A DNA stretch of 64,000 nt from Bin103 sp002238925. Its GTDB lineage: Bacteria > Spirochaetota > Spirochaetia > SZUA-6 > Bin103. The first letter of the stretch is position 1, and the number at the start of each line of letters is the position of its first letter. The stretch covers positions 2,914,001-2,978,000 of the forward strand of contig OZ242313.1 in NCBI GenBank assembly GCA_965208065.1, in the 5' to 3' direction. Both the position numbers and the translations under genes were made by a program. Under the pieces are notes generated by a model. That model was not told the origin of the DNA and ran no database searches. It saw only the letters and a list, made by a program, of their open reading frames with translations. Shown here piece after piece: positions 8,658 through 16,962 of this stretch.

Positions 8658-8658
8658 G

Positions 8659-10014
8659 CTACCGGCCGACGAAGAACAGAATGTCGCTGAAGGTAACCGT
8701 GATCGCCAGCACCAGCAGCAGCGACATGCCGAGTGTCTGGATGCGATACACCACCGCCGGACGCAATGGCTTGCCGCGGATCAGCTCGGTCACGTAGAGC
8801 GCCAAGTGGCCGCCGTCGAGGGCCGGCAGCGGCAGCAGGTTCATGATGAACAGGACGATGCTGATCAGGCACAGCAGCCGAAAGAACCGTACCAGGCCGG
8901 CTCCGAAGCTGTTTTCAAAGCCGTCGGTGGCGGCGCGTCCGACAAAATAGGTAATGCGCAGCGGCCCCGCCACCTGGTTCCGCGCATTGCCGTCGAACAG
9001 CCTCGCGAAGCCGCCGAAGGTGAGCGCCATGGTGTTCCAGGTATCGTCAATTCCGCGGGTCAGTGCGGCGGCCGGGGACAGCCGGGGAGAACGTGATTGT
9101 GGAAGCCGAAAGCCAAGGCCCAGGTCCTCCGTTCCGGTGTCCGGCACCACCGTGAACGTGAGCGGCTGCCCCTCCCGTTCGACCGTGAAGTCGACCGGTG
9201 CGGCGCCATCCTGCAGACGCTGCACGACGTCGATCGAGTGGCGCACCGCCATCGAATCGACCGCCACCACCCGATCACCGCTGCGCAACCCGGCGATCGA
9301 CGCCGCGCCTCCCAGGCGCACGTCGATAATCGGTTCGATCCAGGGGTAGACCCAGATTCGTCCGGCCCCGGTGTCCGGATCGAGTTCCGGCGTGATGATG
9401 GCGGACAGCAGCATGCCGTCCCGCTCCACCGTAATCGGCAGGTCACGCGCCGGTGCAGGCGAGATGTGGCGGCGCAAATCCTGAAAGTTGGCAATGTCGT
9501 TCCCGGCGATCCGGGTGACGCGGTCGCCGCTCTGCAGACCAGCCGCTTGGGCGGGAGTTGGCTCCGATACCGCGTCGAGTGCGTAGTCGGAGGCCAGCAC
9601 TATTCGGTTTCCCGGACTGTCGATTCGGAAGCCTGCCCACCAGATCAAGCTGAGCACGATTACCGCGAAGCAGAGATTGGCCAACGGACCGGCGACGATA
9701 ATCGCGATGCGGCGCCACGGAGACGCCGCAAAGAATGACCCCGGCTCTGACGGATACTCCAGATCTTCGTTGCGCCACGCTTCGCGCAGGGCGCTGTCAC
9801 CCTTCATCTTGCAGTACCCGCCGAGCGGAAACCACGAAATCTGATAGGTGGTGCCGCGGTGTTGGTAACCGACCAGGCGCCGGCCCCAACCGAGCGAGAA
9901 CACCTCCACGTCAACGCCATTGGCCTTGGCGGCCAGGAAGTGTCCGAGTTCATGGATGAGTACCATGATTCCGAGACCGAGGATGCCAAAGAAAATAGTT
10001 ACCAACTGCGTCAA
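8659..10014 (-). CDS. rseP: site-2 intramembrane protease RseP
   Basis: RseP cuts anti-sigma factors and signal-peptide remnants within the membrane. The product is 451 residues: an N-terminal membrane helix carrying the zinc motif HELGH (IMVLIHELGHFLAAKANGV), two PDZ domains (around QAAGLQSGDRVTRIAG and ASIAGLRSGDRVVAV), and the C-terminal LPALDGGHL motif with further membrane helices. The frame runs far upstream through cdsA. I chose TTG 10014, which overlaps the cdsA stop (TTGA) and has GGCAGG before it; TTG 10005 is an alternative. Confidence 0.92.
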   Translation of the reverse strand: MTQLVTIFFGILGLGIMVLIHELGHFLAAKANGVDVEVFSLGWGRRLVGYQHRGTTYQISWFPLGGYCKMKGDSALREAWRNEDLEYPSEPGSFFAASPWRRIAIIVAGPLANLCFAVIVLSLIWWAGFRIDSPGNRIVLASDYALDAVSEPTPAQAAGLQSGDRVTRIAGNDIANFQDLRRHISPAPARDLPITVERDGMLLSAIITPELDPDTGAGRIWVYPWIEPIIDVRLGGAASIAGLRSGDRVVAVDSMAVRHSIDVVQRLQDGAAPVDFTVEREGQPLTFTVVPDTGTEDLGLGFRLPQSRSPRLSPAAALTRGIDDTWNTMALTFGGFARLFDGNARNQVAGPLRITYFVGRAATDGFENSFGAGLVRFFRLLCLISIVLFIMNLLPLPALDGGHLALYVTELIRGKPLRPAVVYRIQTLGMSLLLVLAITVTFSDILFFVGR

Positions 10015-10895
10015 CCTGCCGCCCCGTGCACGCGCTGCATCCACAGGTAAAACAGCGGCGCGCATAACATCAAGGAATCTATCGAGTCCAGCAACCCGCC
10101 GCGTCCGGGAATGATTTCGCCGGAGTCCTTGACTTGCGCGGCGCGCTTCAGGGCCGATTCCAGCAAGTCGCCGACCGCGGCGCAGACACCCATTGCAGCA
10201 CCTCCCAGCGCTGCCTCCAAGGTACCGAACTGAGGAGCGCCGGGGAACACGCGTTGCGCGACAATCAGTGCCGCCACCGACGCGCCGATGCCGGTAGCGT
10301 ATCCGACGGCGGTCTTGGTGGGGCTCGCCGGCAAGCCAAGTGCGGTGCGCCCGCCGGCCAACTTGCCCGCCAGGTAGGCGACCGTGTCGTTGCTGAACAC
10401 CGCCACGAAGAAGGTAAGCAGCAGCCACTGCGGGTTGCTGAGTCCGGCAAGGCGTACGATGTAGCCAATAAACAAGCCCGGATAGAGGCTGGCAAGCAGC
10501 GTCGCCCCGGCCACGCCGAGAGGATCGCCGCTGCGTCCGCGCTGCGTGGCTCCGAGCAGCAGGGTGACTGCCAATACCAGCGCGACCACGGCCGCGGCTA
10601 CCGCGCCGAAGGCGTACCCGGAAACGATACCCCAGTTCTCCAGATATGCGACGATCGGGAACAGTGCGGAACAGGCCGCCGCGAAATGCCAGCGTCCGGC
10701 GACCGCGCGGCGCGCAAGCAATGCGGCCACCTCGCGCGAGCCGAGAATCGCGGCGGCAGTGGCACACAGGGTGAATAACAGGTGCCGATAGGCGGGTACG
10801 GCAAAGATCAGAACGAAGAACAGCGGAACCGCAGCCACGAACATCGCCAAGCGGGCCCCGAATCGATCAGCCGACAACATCGTCTGCGGATTCAC
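10011..10895 (-). CDS. cdsA: phosphatidate cytidylyltransferase
   Basis: CdsA makes CDP-diacylglycerol from CTP and phosphatidic acid, feeding all phospholipid synthesis. The 294-residue polytopic membrane protein ends with the family signature ALKRAAQVKDSGEIIPGRGG followed by LLDSIDS, which carries the conserved Lys, Asp and Gly-Gly. About eight hydrophobic segments precede it. It starts at GTG 10895; an ATG five codons in (10880) is possible. uppS, which commonly sits between frr and cdsA, is missing; only 45 bases separate the two genes. Confidence 0.92.
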   Translation of the reverse strand: MNPQTMLSADRFGARLAMFVAAVPLFFVLIFAVPAYRHLLFTLCATAAAILGSREVAALLARRAVAGRWHFAAACSALFPIVAYLENWGIVSGYAFGAVAAAVVALVLAVTLLLGATQRGRSGDPLGVAGATLLASLYPGLFIGYIVRLAGLSNPQWLLLTFFVAVFSNDTVAYLAGKLAGGRTALGLPASPTKTAVGYATGIGASVAALIVAQRVFPGAPQFGTLEAALGGAAMGVCAAVGDLLESALKRAAQVKDSGEIIPGRGGLLDSIDSLMLCAPLFYLWMQRVHGAAG

Positions 10896-10940
10896 GATCG
10901 ATGCAGCAGGCTCTTGGACTTCGATGCCAACACTACACCG

Positions 10941-11492
10941 TCAGATCTCCATGATCTCCTTTTCTTTCGCGGTCAGGAGTTCGTTGATCTCGGCGATGCG
11001 CTCGTCGGTGATGGTCTGCACCTGTTCCGACTCTCGCTTCGCCTCGTCCTCGCTGAGCCCTTCCTTCTTGTCCTGCTTGATGCTTTCGTTTAGGTCGCGG
11101 CGAATGTTGCGCACCGCGACCCGAGCCTGCTCGGCGGCGTTGCGCGCCTGCTTGACGATTTCCTTGCGCCGTTCCTCGGTAAGAGGGGGAATGGCGATGC
11201 GAATTACCTTGCCGTCGTTGCTCGGATTGAGCGACAGGTCGGATTTCTGGATCGCGCGGTCGATGTCGCTCAATGTCGACCGGTCCCACGGCTGGATGAC
11301 TACCAGCCGCGCCTCGGGAATGGAAATCGTCGCCGTCTGGTTGAGCGGCATCTGCTGGCCGTACGCCTCGATGCGAATTTTGTCGAACATGGCGGCGCTG
11401 GCCCGTCCGGTACGAATGGTCTTGAACTCGCTCGACAGGGCATCGAGTGTCTTTTGCATGCGCTGGCGAGCTTCACCGCCAAGATCGGCCAC
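10941..11492 (-). CDS. frr: ribosome recycling factor
   Basis: RRF splits post-termination ribosomes together with EF-G. The product is 183 residues, close to the usual 185, with FKTIRTGRASAAMFDKI near residue 23, ATISIPEARLVVIQPWD, and the helical C-terminus EGLSEDEAKRESEQVQTITD. It begins at GTG 11492 with AGGAGAGG upstream. It follows tsf by 24 bases, without the pyrH gene often found between them. Confidence 0.96.
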   Translation of the reverse strand: MADLGGEARQRMQKTLDALSSEFKTIRTGRASAAMFDKIRIEAYGQQMPLNQTATISIPEARLVVIQPWDRSTLSDIDRAIQKSDLSLNPSNDGKVIRIAIPPLTEERRKEIVKQARNAAEQARVAVRNIRRDLNESIKQDKKEGLSEDEAKRESEQVQTITDERIAEINELLTAKEKEIMEI

Positions 11493-11516
11493 GATTTCCT
11501 CTCCTCAGGTGCGCCC

Positions 11517-12368
11517 TCAGCTTGCCGCGGGCGCTTCCTCGCCTACCTTGTAATAGACGTAATCCACGATCTGCACGTCGGCGCCAAGCTCTTTGCCGAG
11601 CCCGGCAACGAGCTGCTTTACGCTCAACTTCTGATCCTTCACGAATTCCTGTTCAACCAGGCAGATTTCCTGCAAGTGCTTGCGGAGCTTGCCCTTGACG
11701 ATCCCTTCAACGACCTTTGCCGGCTTGTCGAGTGCCTCCGCCTGCTTGCGGAAGATCGATTCCTGTTCGGACAGGTACTCTTCGGTCACGTTGTCCTGGG
11801 TGAGAAACGGCGGCGCGTAGGCGGCAACGTGCAGCGCCAGGTCGAATGCGGTCTCGGTGACGCGGGCGTGAGCGGCGAGGGAGGCATCGGATGCGTGCAA
11901 CTTGACCAGCGCACCGATGTTGCCTTCGCCATGCAGATAGTGTGCGACCGTGTCGCCGTCTTCGATGGCAACGCTATGGAATCTGCGCAGGGCGATGTTT
12001 TCTTTGATGCGACCGATTGCCGCGGTGATCAGTTGCTGCATCTTGTCGGTGGGTGCCTGCGGACTCTCGGCCGCCACCTCGGCGACAAGCTGCTCGCCGA
12101 GCGCCATGAATTGATCGTTGCGGGCCACGAAGTCGGTCTCGCTGGACAGTTCCAGGATGGCCGCCGTGCCGTTGACGGTGGCGAAGATGCGGCCCTCGTT
12201 GGTGGCGCGCCCGCTGCGCTTGGCGGCGGCCGACAGCCCCATCTCCTTGAGGCGGCGTTCCGCGGCCGCCAGGTCGCCGCCGCTGTCCACCAGTGCCCGC
12301 TTGCAGTCCATCATTCCGGCCCCGGTCTGCTCCCGGAGCCGTTTTACATCTTGAGCGGAAATTGCCAA
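11517..12368 (-). CDS. tsf: elongation factor Ts
   Basis: EF-Ts recharges EF-Tu by promoting GDP release. The 283-residue product begins with VKRLREQTGAGMMDCKRAL, the family's N-terminal signature, and contains the TDFVARND motif that contacts EF-Tu, here at about residue 80. It starts at TTG 12368 with AGGAGTGA just upstream, another TTG start in the translation genes here. The gene sits 58 bases after rpsB in the standard order. Confidence 0.96.
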   Translation of the reverse strand: MAISAQDVKRLREQTGAGMMDCKRALVDSGGDLAAAERRLKEMGLSAAAKRSGRATNEGRIFATVNGTAAILELSSETDFVARNDQFMALGEQLVAEVAAESPQAPTDKMQQLITAAIGRIKENIALRRFHSVAIEDGDTVAHYLHGEGNIGALVKLHASDASLAAHARVTETAFDLALHVAAYAPPFLTQDNVTEEYLSEQESIFRKQAEALDKPAKVVEGIVKGKLRKHLQEICLVEQEFVKDQKLSVKQLVAGLGKELGADVQIVDYVYYKVGEEAPAAS

Positions 12369-12426
12369 TGCTCACTCCTGATTAATTTGTTTGCCCGGTC
12401 CGGGCCGTGCCGCCTGACACGCGCCG

Positions 12427-13410
12427 TCAACGGTCGTACAGCGTATCTTCGTCGATTCCTGCTTTGTCGGTGACCGTTTCCTGTTCCGGCGTCGCCCGTT
12501 CCGGTTCGTCTTGCGGGGTGTAGTCGGAGTAGTCCTGGTCGGTGAATCCCAGCGGCGCCTGTTCGTCGTTCAAAGCGGCGCCCGCCATTTCACCGAGCGA
12601 CACCGTTTCCACGTCCGGCGTCGGCGGGGCGTCGAACTCTTCGCCGAACTGGTCCTTGTCGATGATCTGGTCGTAGTCGTATTCGTCCGGACCCTCGTCC
12701 TGCAGGGTCTCGATCACTTCGAGCCCGACCTCGTTCTCCGCCTCCACGACCGCGTTTGCGACGATCTGGGTGAACAGGTTGATGGCCCGAATGGCGTCGT
12801 CGTTGCCCGGAATCGGCAGGTCGACGACATCCGGGTTGCAGTTGGTATCGACGATGGCAACCACGGGAATCTTCATCTTGTTCGCCTCGGCGATGGCGAT
12901 CGCCTCCTTGCGGGTGTCGACCACGAACATGACCCCGGGAAGGTCCTTCATTTCCTTGATCCCGCCGAGGTTGCGCTCCAGCCGCGCCTGCTCCTTCTGC
13001 ATCCGCGAAATCTCTTTCTTGGTCATGTTGGAGAAGGTGCCGTCAACTTCCATCTTCTCGATTTTCTTGAGCTTGAGCAGCGAGCGCTTCATGGTCGAGA
13101 AGTTGGTGAGCATGCCGCCGAGCCAGCGGTTGTTGACGTAGAACATGTTGCAGCGCCGGGCTTCCCGTTCGATCGACTGCTGCGCCTGCTTCTTGGTGCC
13201 GACGAACAGCACGTGCTTGCCGGCGAGAACACTCTGGCGAACGGTCTCGTAGGCGTCCTTGATCGCGACGATCGTCTTTTGCAGGTCGATGATATGGATG
13301 CCATTGCGCTCGGCGAAGATGTACCGCTGCATGCGCGGGTCCCAACGCTTGGTCTGGTGTCCGAAGTGTACTCCGGACTCCAGCAGGTTCTTCATGGTAA
13401 CGACGGCCAA
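12427..13410 (-). CDS. rpsB: 30S ribosomal protein S2 with acidic C-terminal extension
   Basis: S2 is a late-joining small-subunit protein. The 327-residue product has the full S2 fold: NLLESGVHFGHQTKRWDPRM, FVGTKKQAQQSIEREA, NNRWLGGMLTN and PVVAIVDTNCNPD. After about residue 235 it carries an extension of some 90 residues very rich in Asp and Glu (DEYDYDQIIDKDQFGEEFD onward), absent from the roughly 240-residue E. coli protein. I chose TTG 13410: it abuts the maf stop and has AGAGGGGG upstream, inside maf. ATG 13395 is in frame but lacks such a site. Confidence 0.95.
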   Translation of the reverse strand: MAVVTMKNLLESGVHFGHQTKRWDPRMQRYIFAERNGIHIIDLQKTIVAIKDAYETVRQSVLAGKHVLFVGTKKQAQQSIEREARRCNMFYVNNRWLGGMLTNFSTMKRSLLKLKKIEKMEVDGTFSNMTKKEISRMQKEQARLERNLGGIKEMKDLPGVMFVVDTRKEAIAIAEANKMKIPVVAIVDTNCNPDVVDLPIPGNDDAIRAINLFTQIVANAVVEAENEVGLEVIETLQDEGPDEYDYDQIIDKDQFGEEFDAPPTPDVETVSLGEMAGAALNDEQAPLGFTDQDYSDYTPQDEPERATPEQETVTDKAGIDEDTLYDR

Positions 13411-14019
13411 CTAGATCCCCCTCTTGGTGCGGGCTGTGAACGGATAACCATTCCGCGCCAACATACGATATATCGTTTCCAGCGGCAAGCCTACGACGTT
13501 GCTGTAGGAGCCGTGCAGGTGGGTTGCAAGGAGCGCGGCCCGGCCCTGAATACGGTACCCGCCGGCCGCGCCCCGCCACTCGCCGGTGTCCAGGTACCAG
13601 TCCATTTCAGCGGCGCTGAGCGGGGCGAAGGTAACGGCGGTACGGGCCAGCGCCACGTCCAGGCCGCGATCCGGGGCGGCCACCGCAACGCCGGTCAGGA
13701 CGTGATGGACGGCGCCGGCAAGCCGCCTCAGCGAGGCGCGGGCGGCGCCGCGGTCGGCAGGCTTGCCGAGCAGGTCTCCGCCGCTCAGGACGGCGGTGTC
13801 GGCCGCGATCAGCCAGCCTGCTTGCGGCTCGCGGGCGAGCACGGCGCGCGCCTTGCGGCGGGCGAGTTCGACCACCGCCTGCTCCGGGTCGGTGTGCGCC
13901 GCCACCGTCTCGTCGGCGCCCGAGGGCACCACGCGGACTGCGAAGCCCGCCGCCTGCAGCAGGGCAAGCCGCTGCGGCGAGGCGGAAGCGAGGGTAACGG
14001 GCGGCGTGGCAGCGGTCAC
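13411..14019 (-). CDS. maf: Maf family nucleoside triphosphate pyrophosphatase
   Basis: Maf proteins hydrolyse non-canonical or modified nucleoside triphosphates and are linked to septum formation. The 202-residue product opens with TLASASPQRLALLQAAGF, a form of the SxSPRR motif, and contains GWLIAADTAVLSGGDLLGKP, GVAVAAPDRG and SYSNVVGLPLETIYRML, all standard for the family. It starts at GTG 14019, one base after the aldo/keto reductase stop, and its last bases carry the rpsB ribosome-binding site, so S2 translation is probably coupled to it. Confidence 0.9.
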   Translation of the reverse strand: MTAATPPVTLASASPQRLALLQAAGFAVRVVPSGADETVAAHTDPEQAVVELARRKARAVLAREPQAGWLIAADTAVLSGGDLLGKPADRGAARASLRRLAGAVHHVLTGVAVAAPDRGLDVALARTAVTFAPLSAAEMDWYLDTGEWRGAAGGYRIQGRAALLATHLHGSYSNVVGLPLETIYRMLARNGYPFTARTKRGI

Positions 14020-14020
14020 G

Positions 14021-14926
14021 TTAGCGGTGCACCGTGTAATGCTGCGCGGGTGCCGCGGCGCGCAGGGCGTCCGCTTCGCCGGCGCCGAGAGGAGTGCTGG
14101 CCGCGGCGGCCACGTTGTCCTGCAACTGCGCGAGGCTGCTCGCTCCGGGGATCACGGTAGCCACGGCCGGCGCCGCCAATGCGAAGCGCAGCGCACTCTG
14201 AGCCGGCGTCCGCCCGGCCGCCGCACTGGCGTCGCCGAGCACCTGCTGAACCGCCGCGACCCGTTCCCGGTCATGGCCGAGGTCGGCGTGCGCCGGTTGG
14301 CCGGCCAGCAGCCCCTTGGCCACCGGCCCGCGTACGATCACCGAAATGCCGCGGTCGCGCAGCAGCGGCAGCGCCTGCTCCTCGGGCCGGCGGTCCAACA
14401 CGCTGTACTGCATCATGACGCTGGCAATCGACGAGCGCGCCGCGTACTCGCGGATCACGTTGGGACGGATGGAGGAGATGCCCCAGGCGCGGATCTTGCC
14501 GGCCCGCCGCAGCGCTTCGAACGTCGCTATGACATCGTCGATGGGGTCATCGATGGTGCCGCCGTGCAGCTGGTACAAGTCGATGTAGTCGGTTCGCAGG
14601 CGGCGCAGACTCGCTTCGACCGCGCCGCGGAGATGAGACGGTGACGGGTCCCAGTCCCAGCCGTCGCCGCCGGCGCGCCAGCGGTTGCCTGCCTTGGTGG
14701 CAATTACCACGTCGCCGCGGCGCCCTCCGAGCGCGCGCGCGAGCCGTTCTTCATTGGCGCCCCGCTCGTAGAGGTCGGCGGTATCGAAGAAGTTGACGCC
14801 GAGGTCGAGCGCACGATGGACAATCGCATCGGCCGCCGTGCCGGCCTTCGCCAGCGACATGCAGCCAAGGCCAATCTCGCTGACTGCGAGGCCGCTCGCT
14901 CCCAACAGGTTCGTTTTCATGCCCAT
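14021..14926 (-). CDS. aldo/keto reductase
   Basis: A 301-residue NADPH-dependent oxidoreductase of the AKR superfamily. The catalytic tetrad is visible: Asp and Tyr in NFFDTADLYERG, Lys in VIATKAGN, His in YIDLYQLHGG. The cofactor-binding C-terminal region reads VATVIPGASSLAQLQDNV. It resembles the YajO/IolS-like branch, and no substrate can be named. It heads the minus-strand run that leads into maf and rpsB, one base before maf, so it may share the promoter of a ribosomal-protein operon. Confidence 0.85.
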   Translation of the reverse strand: MGMKTNLLGASGLAVSEIGLGCMSLAKAGTAADAIVHRALDLGVNFFDTADLYERGANEERLARALGGRRGDVVIATKAGNRWRAGGDGWDWDPSPSHLRGAVEASLRRLRTDYIDLYQLHGGTIDDPIDDVIATFEALRRAGKIRAWGISSIRPNVIREYAARSSIASVMMQYSVLDRRPEEQALPLLRDRGISVIVRGPVAKGLLAGQPAHADLGHDRERVAAVQQVLGDASAAAGRTPAQSALRFALAAPAVATVIPGASSLAQLQDNVAAAASTPLGAGEADALRAAAPAQHYTVHR

Positions 14927-14940
14927 AGTCTATCATCCCG

Positions 14941-14960
14941 CCCATCCGGTCCCATCCGGT
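14941..14960. repeat. 10-base tandem repeat in a divergent intergenic region
   Basis: CCCATCCGGT occurs twice in direct tandem in the short spacer between the aldo/keto reductase and the divergent CUT1 permease. Both promoters must lie in or near this spacer. A TTGACA at 14971-14976 lacks a convincing -10 partner. The repeat could be a binding site or a simple slippage product. Confidence 0.5.
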
Positions 14961-15007
14961 CGCCCCCGGATTGACAGCGGCCCGGCAGATGCGCACGATT
15001 GCCGCCG

Positions 15008-15949
15008 ATGCAGCGCACCGCGGTTGAACCCCTGGAAGTACGGAGTACCCCGCTCGTCGTGCGCATGGTCCGATCCTACCAGTTGTACCTGCTCCTGCTG
15101 CCCACCGTCGCGCTGGTGTTCATCTTCCAGTACGTGCCGATGTACGGCGTTACCATTGCATTCAAGAATTTCAAGCCGCATCTCGGCATTATCGGCAGCG
15201 ACTGGATCGGGCTGCGCCACTTCATCCGCTTCTTCGAGTCGCCGAGCTTCTGGCGGCTCATCCGCAACACCACTTTCCTGAGCGGCTACGAGTTGCTGGT
15301 CGGCTTTCCGATTCCGATCGTCCTGGCGCTGATGATGAACATGGTGACCGGCGCCCGCTTCAAGCGAACCGTGCAGATGGTCACCTACGCTCCGCACTTC
15401 ATCTCCACGGTGGTGATCGTGGGTATGCTCGGCGTGTTCCTGTCCAAGAACTTCGGCCTGACCAACCACTTCCTGGACGCGCTCGGGGGCGAGCGGGTGT
15501 TCTTCCTCGGCAAGGAGCAGTGGTTCCGGTCGCTGTACGTGTTCTCGGGAGTGTGGCAGAACGCCGGCTGGGGCACCATCATCTACCTGGCAGCGCTCAG
15601 CGCCATCGACCCGGAGTTGCACGAGGCGGCGATCGTGGACGGCGCCACCCTCTGGCAGCGGGTGTGGAACATCGACATTCCCGGCATCCTGCCCACCATC
15701 GTCATCCTGCTCATTCTCAACGTCGGACAGATCATGGGGGTGGGCTTCGAGAAAGCGTTCCTGATGCAGAACGCGCTCAACCTGCAGGTATCGGAGATCA
15801 TCTCCACCTTTGTCTACAAGGTGGGGCTGCTCGACGCCCGGTTCAGCTTCTCGGCGGCGGTGGGCCTGTTCAACGCGGTGATCAACTTCGTTCTGCTGGT
15901 ATCGGTGAACCGGTTCGCCAAGGTGCTCGGCCAGTCTGGGCTGTGGTAG
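15008..15949 (+). CDS. CUT1 ABC transporter permease, LplB type
   Basis: An inner-membrane permease of a carbohydrate ABC importer, 313 residues with six predicted membrane helices. The start YQLYLLLLPTVALVFIFQYV and PMYGVTIAFKNF are typical of the LplB branch that works with large binding proteins. The EAA loop that contacts the ATPase reads DPELHEAAIVDGATLWQRVW. An in-frame TTG at 14999 could add three residues. It is first in an importer operon (permease, permease, binding protein); no ATPase is encoded nearby, so a shared MsmX-like ATPase elsewhere is likely. Confidence 0.88.
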   Translation: MQRTAVEPLEVRSTPLVVRMVRSYQLYLLLLPTVALVFIFQYVPMYGVTIAFKNFKPHLGIIGSDWIGLRHFIRFFESPSFWRLIRNTTFLSGYELLVGFPIPIVLALMMNMVTGARFKRTVQMVTYAPHFISTVVIVGMLGVFLSKNFGLTNHFLDALGGERVFFLGKEQWFRSLYVFSGVWQNAGWGTIIYLAALSAIDPELHEAAIVDGATLWQRVWNIDIPGILPTIVILLILNVGQIMGVGFEKAFLMQNALNLQVSEIISTFVYKVGLLDARFSFSAAVGLFNAVINFVLLVSVNRFAKVLGQSGLW

Positions 15950-15967
15950 CGTGGCGGGGGTAGTGCA

Positions 15968-16879
15968 ATGGCGGTGACCGCGCTGACGCGGCAGGACCGC
16001 ATATTGAACGGCATCCTGTACGTGGTGCTGTCGCTGATCCTGGCGGCGGTGGCCTACCCGCTGTTCTTCGTGCTGATTGCCTCGGTCAGCGACCCGGTGC
16101 TGGTCAATACCGGCAAGGTGTGGATTATCCCGCGCGGCCTGACCCTGGACGGCTACGCGCGCATTGTCCAGCACGACGACCTGCTGCGCGGCTACCGCAA
16201 CAGCCTCGCGTACGCCTCGGTCGGCACCCTGCTCAACCTCGGCCTGACGCTGACCGCCGCCTACGCGCTGTCGCGCCGCGATCTGCCGGGCCGCAACGGC
16301 ATCATGCTCTACCTCACCTTCACCATGTTCTTCTCCGGCGGCCTGATTCCCACCTTTCTGCTGATCCGCGACGTCGGGCTGTACAACACGTTCTGGATCA
16401 TGATCCTGCCGGCTGGCGGCAGCGCCCTGCACCTGGCGGTGAGCGTGTTCAACATCATCATTGCCCGCACCTTCTTCATGAATACCATTCCGCAGGAACT
16501 GCTCGACGCCGCGGTGATGGACGGCTGCAGCGATCTGCGCTTCTTCCGCTCGGTGGTGCTGCCGCTGTCGGGTGCGATTGTCGCGGTGCTGATGGTGTTC
16601 TACGCGGTCGGCCACTGGAACGGCTTTTTCCACGGGCTGATCTACCTGCGCGAACGGGAGCGCTTCCCGCTGCAGCTCATCCTGCGCGACATCCTGATCC
16701 AGAACACGTTCACCGAGGAGCTGGAGATTGACGACGAGAACGCGCTCGCCGCCATGATGCTCGCCGAATCGATCAAGTACGGCATGATCATCGTGGCCAG
16801 CGTGCCGGTGCTGATTCTGTACCCGTTCGTGCAGAAGCACTACGTCCGCGGCGTGATGATCGGGGCGATCAAGGGCTGA
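15968..16879 (+). CDS. CUT1 ABC transporter permease, LplC/YtcP type
   Basis: The second permease of the importer, 303 residues with six helices (YVVLSLILAAVAYPLFFVLI at the start). The family markers SVSDPVLVNTGKVWIIPRGL and the EAA loop PQELLDAAVMDGCSDLRFF are present. It ends YVRGVMIGAIKG, as most members of this branch do. It is 18 bases from the first permease and 83 from the binding-protein gene. Confidence 0.88.
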   Translation: MAVTALTRQDRILNGILYVVLSLILAAVAYPLFFVLIASVSDPVLVNTGKVWIIPRGLTLDGYARIVQHDDLLRGYRNSLAYASVGTLLNLGLTLTAAYALSRRDLPGRNGIMLYLTFTMFFSGGLIPTFLLIRDVGLYNTFWIMILPAGGSALHLAVSVFNIIIARTFFMNTIPQELLDAAVMDGCSDLRFFRSVVLPLSGAIVAVLMVFYAVGHWNGFFHGLIYLRERERFPLQLILRDILIQNTFTEELEIDDENALAAMMLAESIKYGMIIVASVPVLILYPFVQKHYVRGVMIGAIKG

Positions 16880-16962
16880 AGGGGCTGGCGGCGCTGGCCC
16901 GGACGTTTGATCATTCCGCGGGACTAGCATAGGGTGCCGAGTGAATTAAGGAGGTGTTCAAG

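Noticed and set aside
14971..15000. TTGACA as a promoter -35 for the CUT1 permease
   Set aside because: No acceptable -10 hexamer occurs 16-18 bases downstream; the best candidate matches only 2 of 6 bases.
14933..16930. 665-codon open frame antisense to the two CUT1 permeases
   Set aside because: Its composition (His, Gln, Arg and Asp repeats) is that of a shadow frame, while the plus strand has complete permease motifs.
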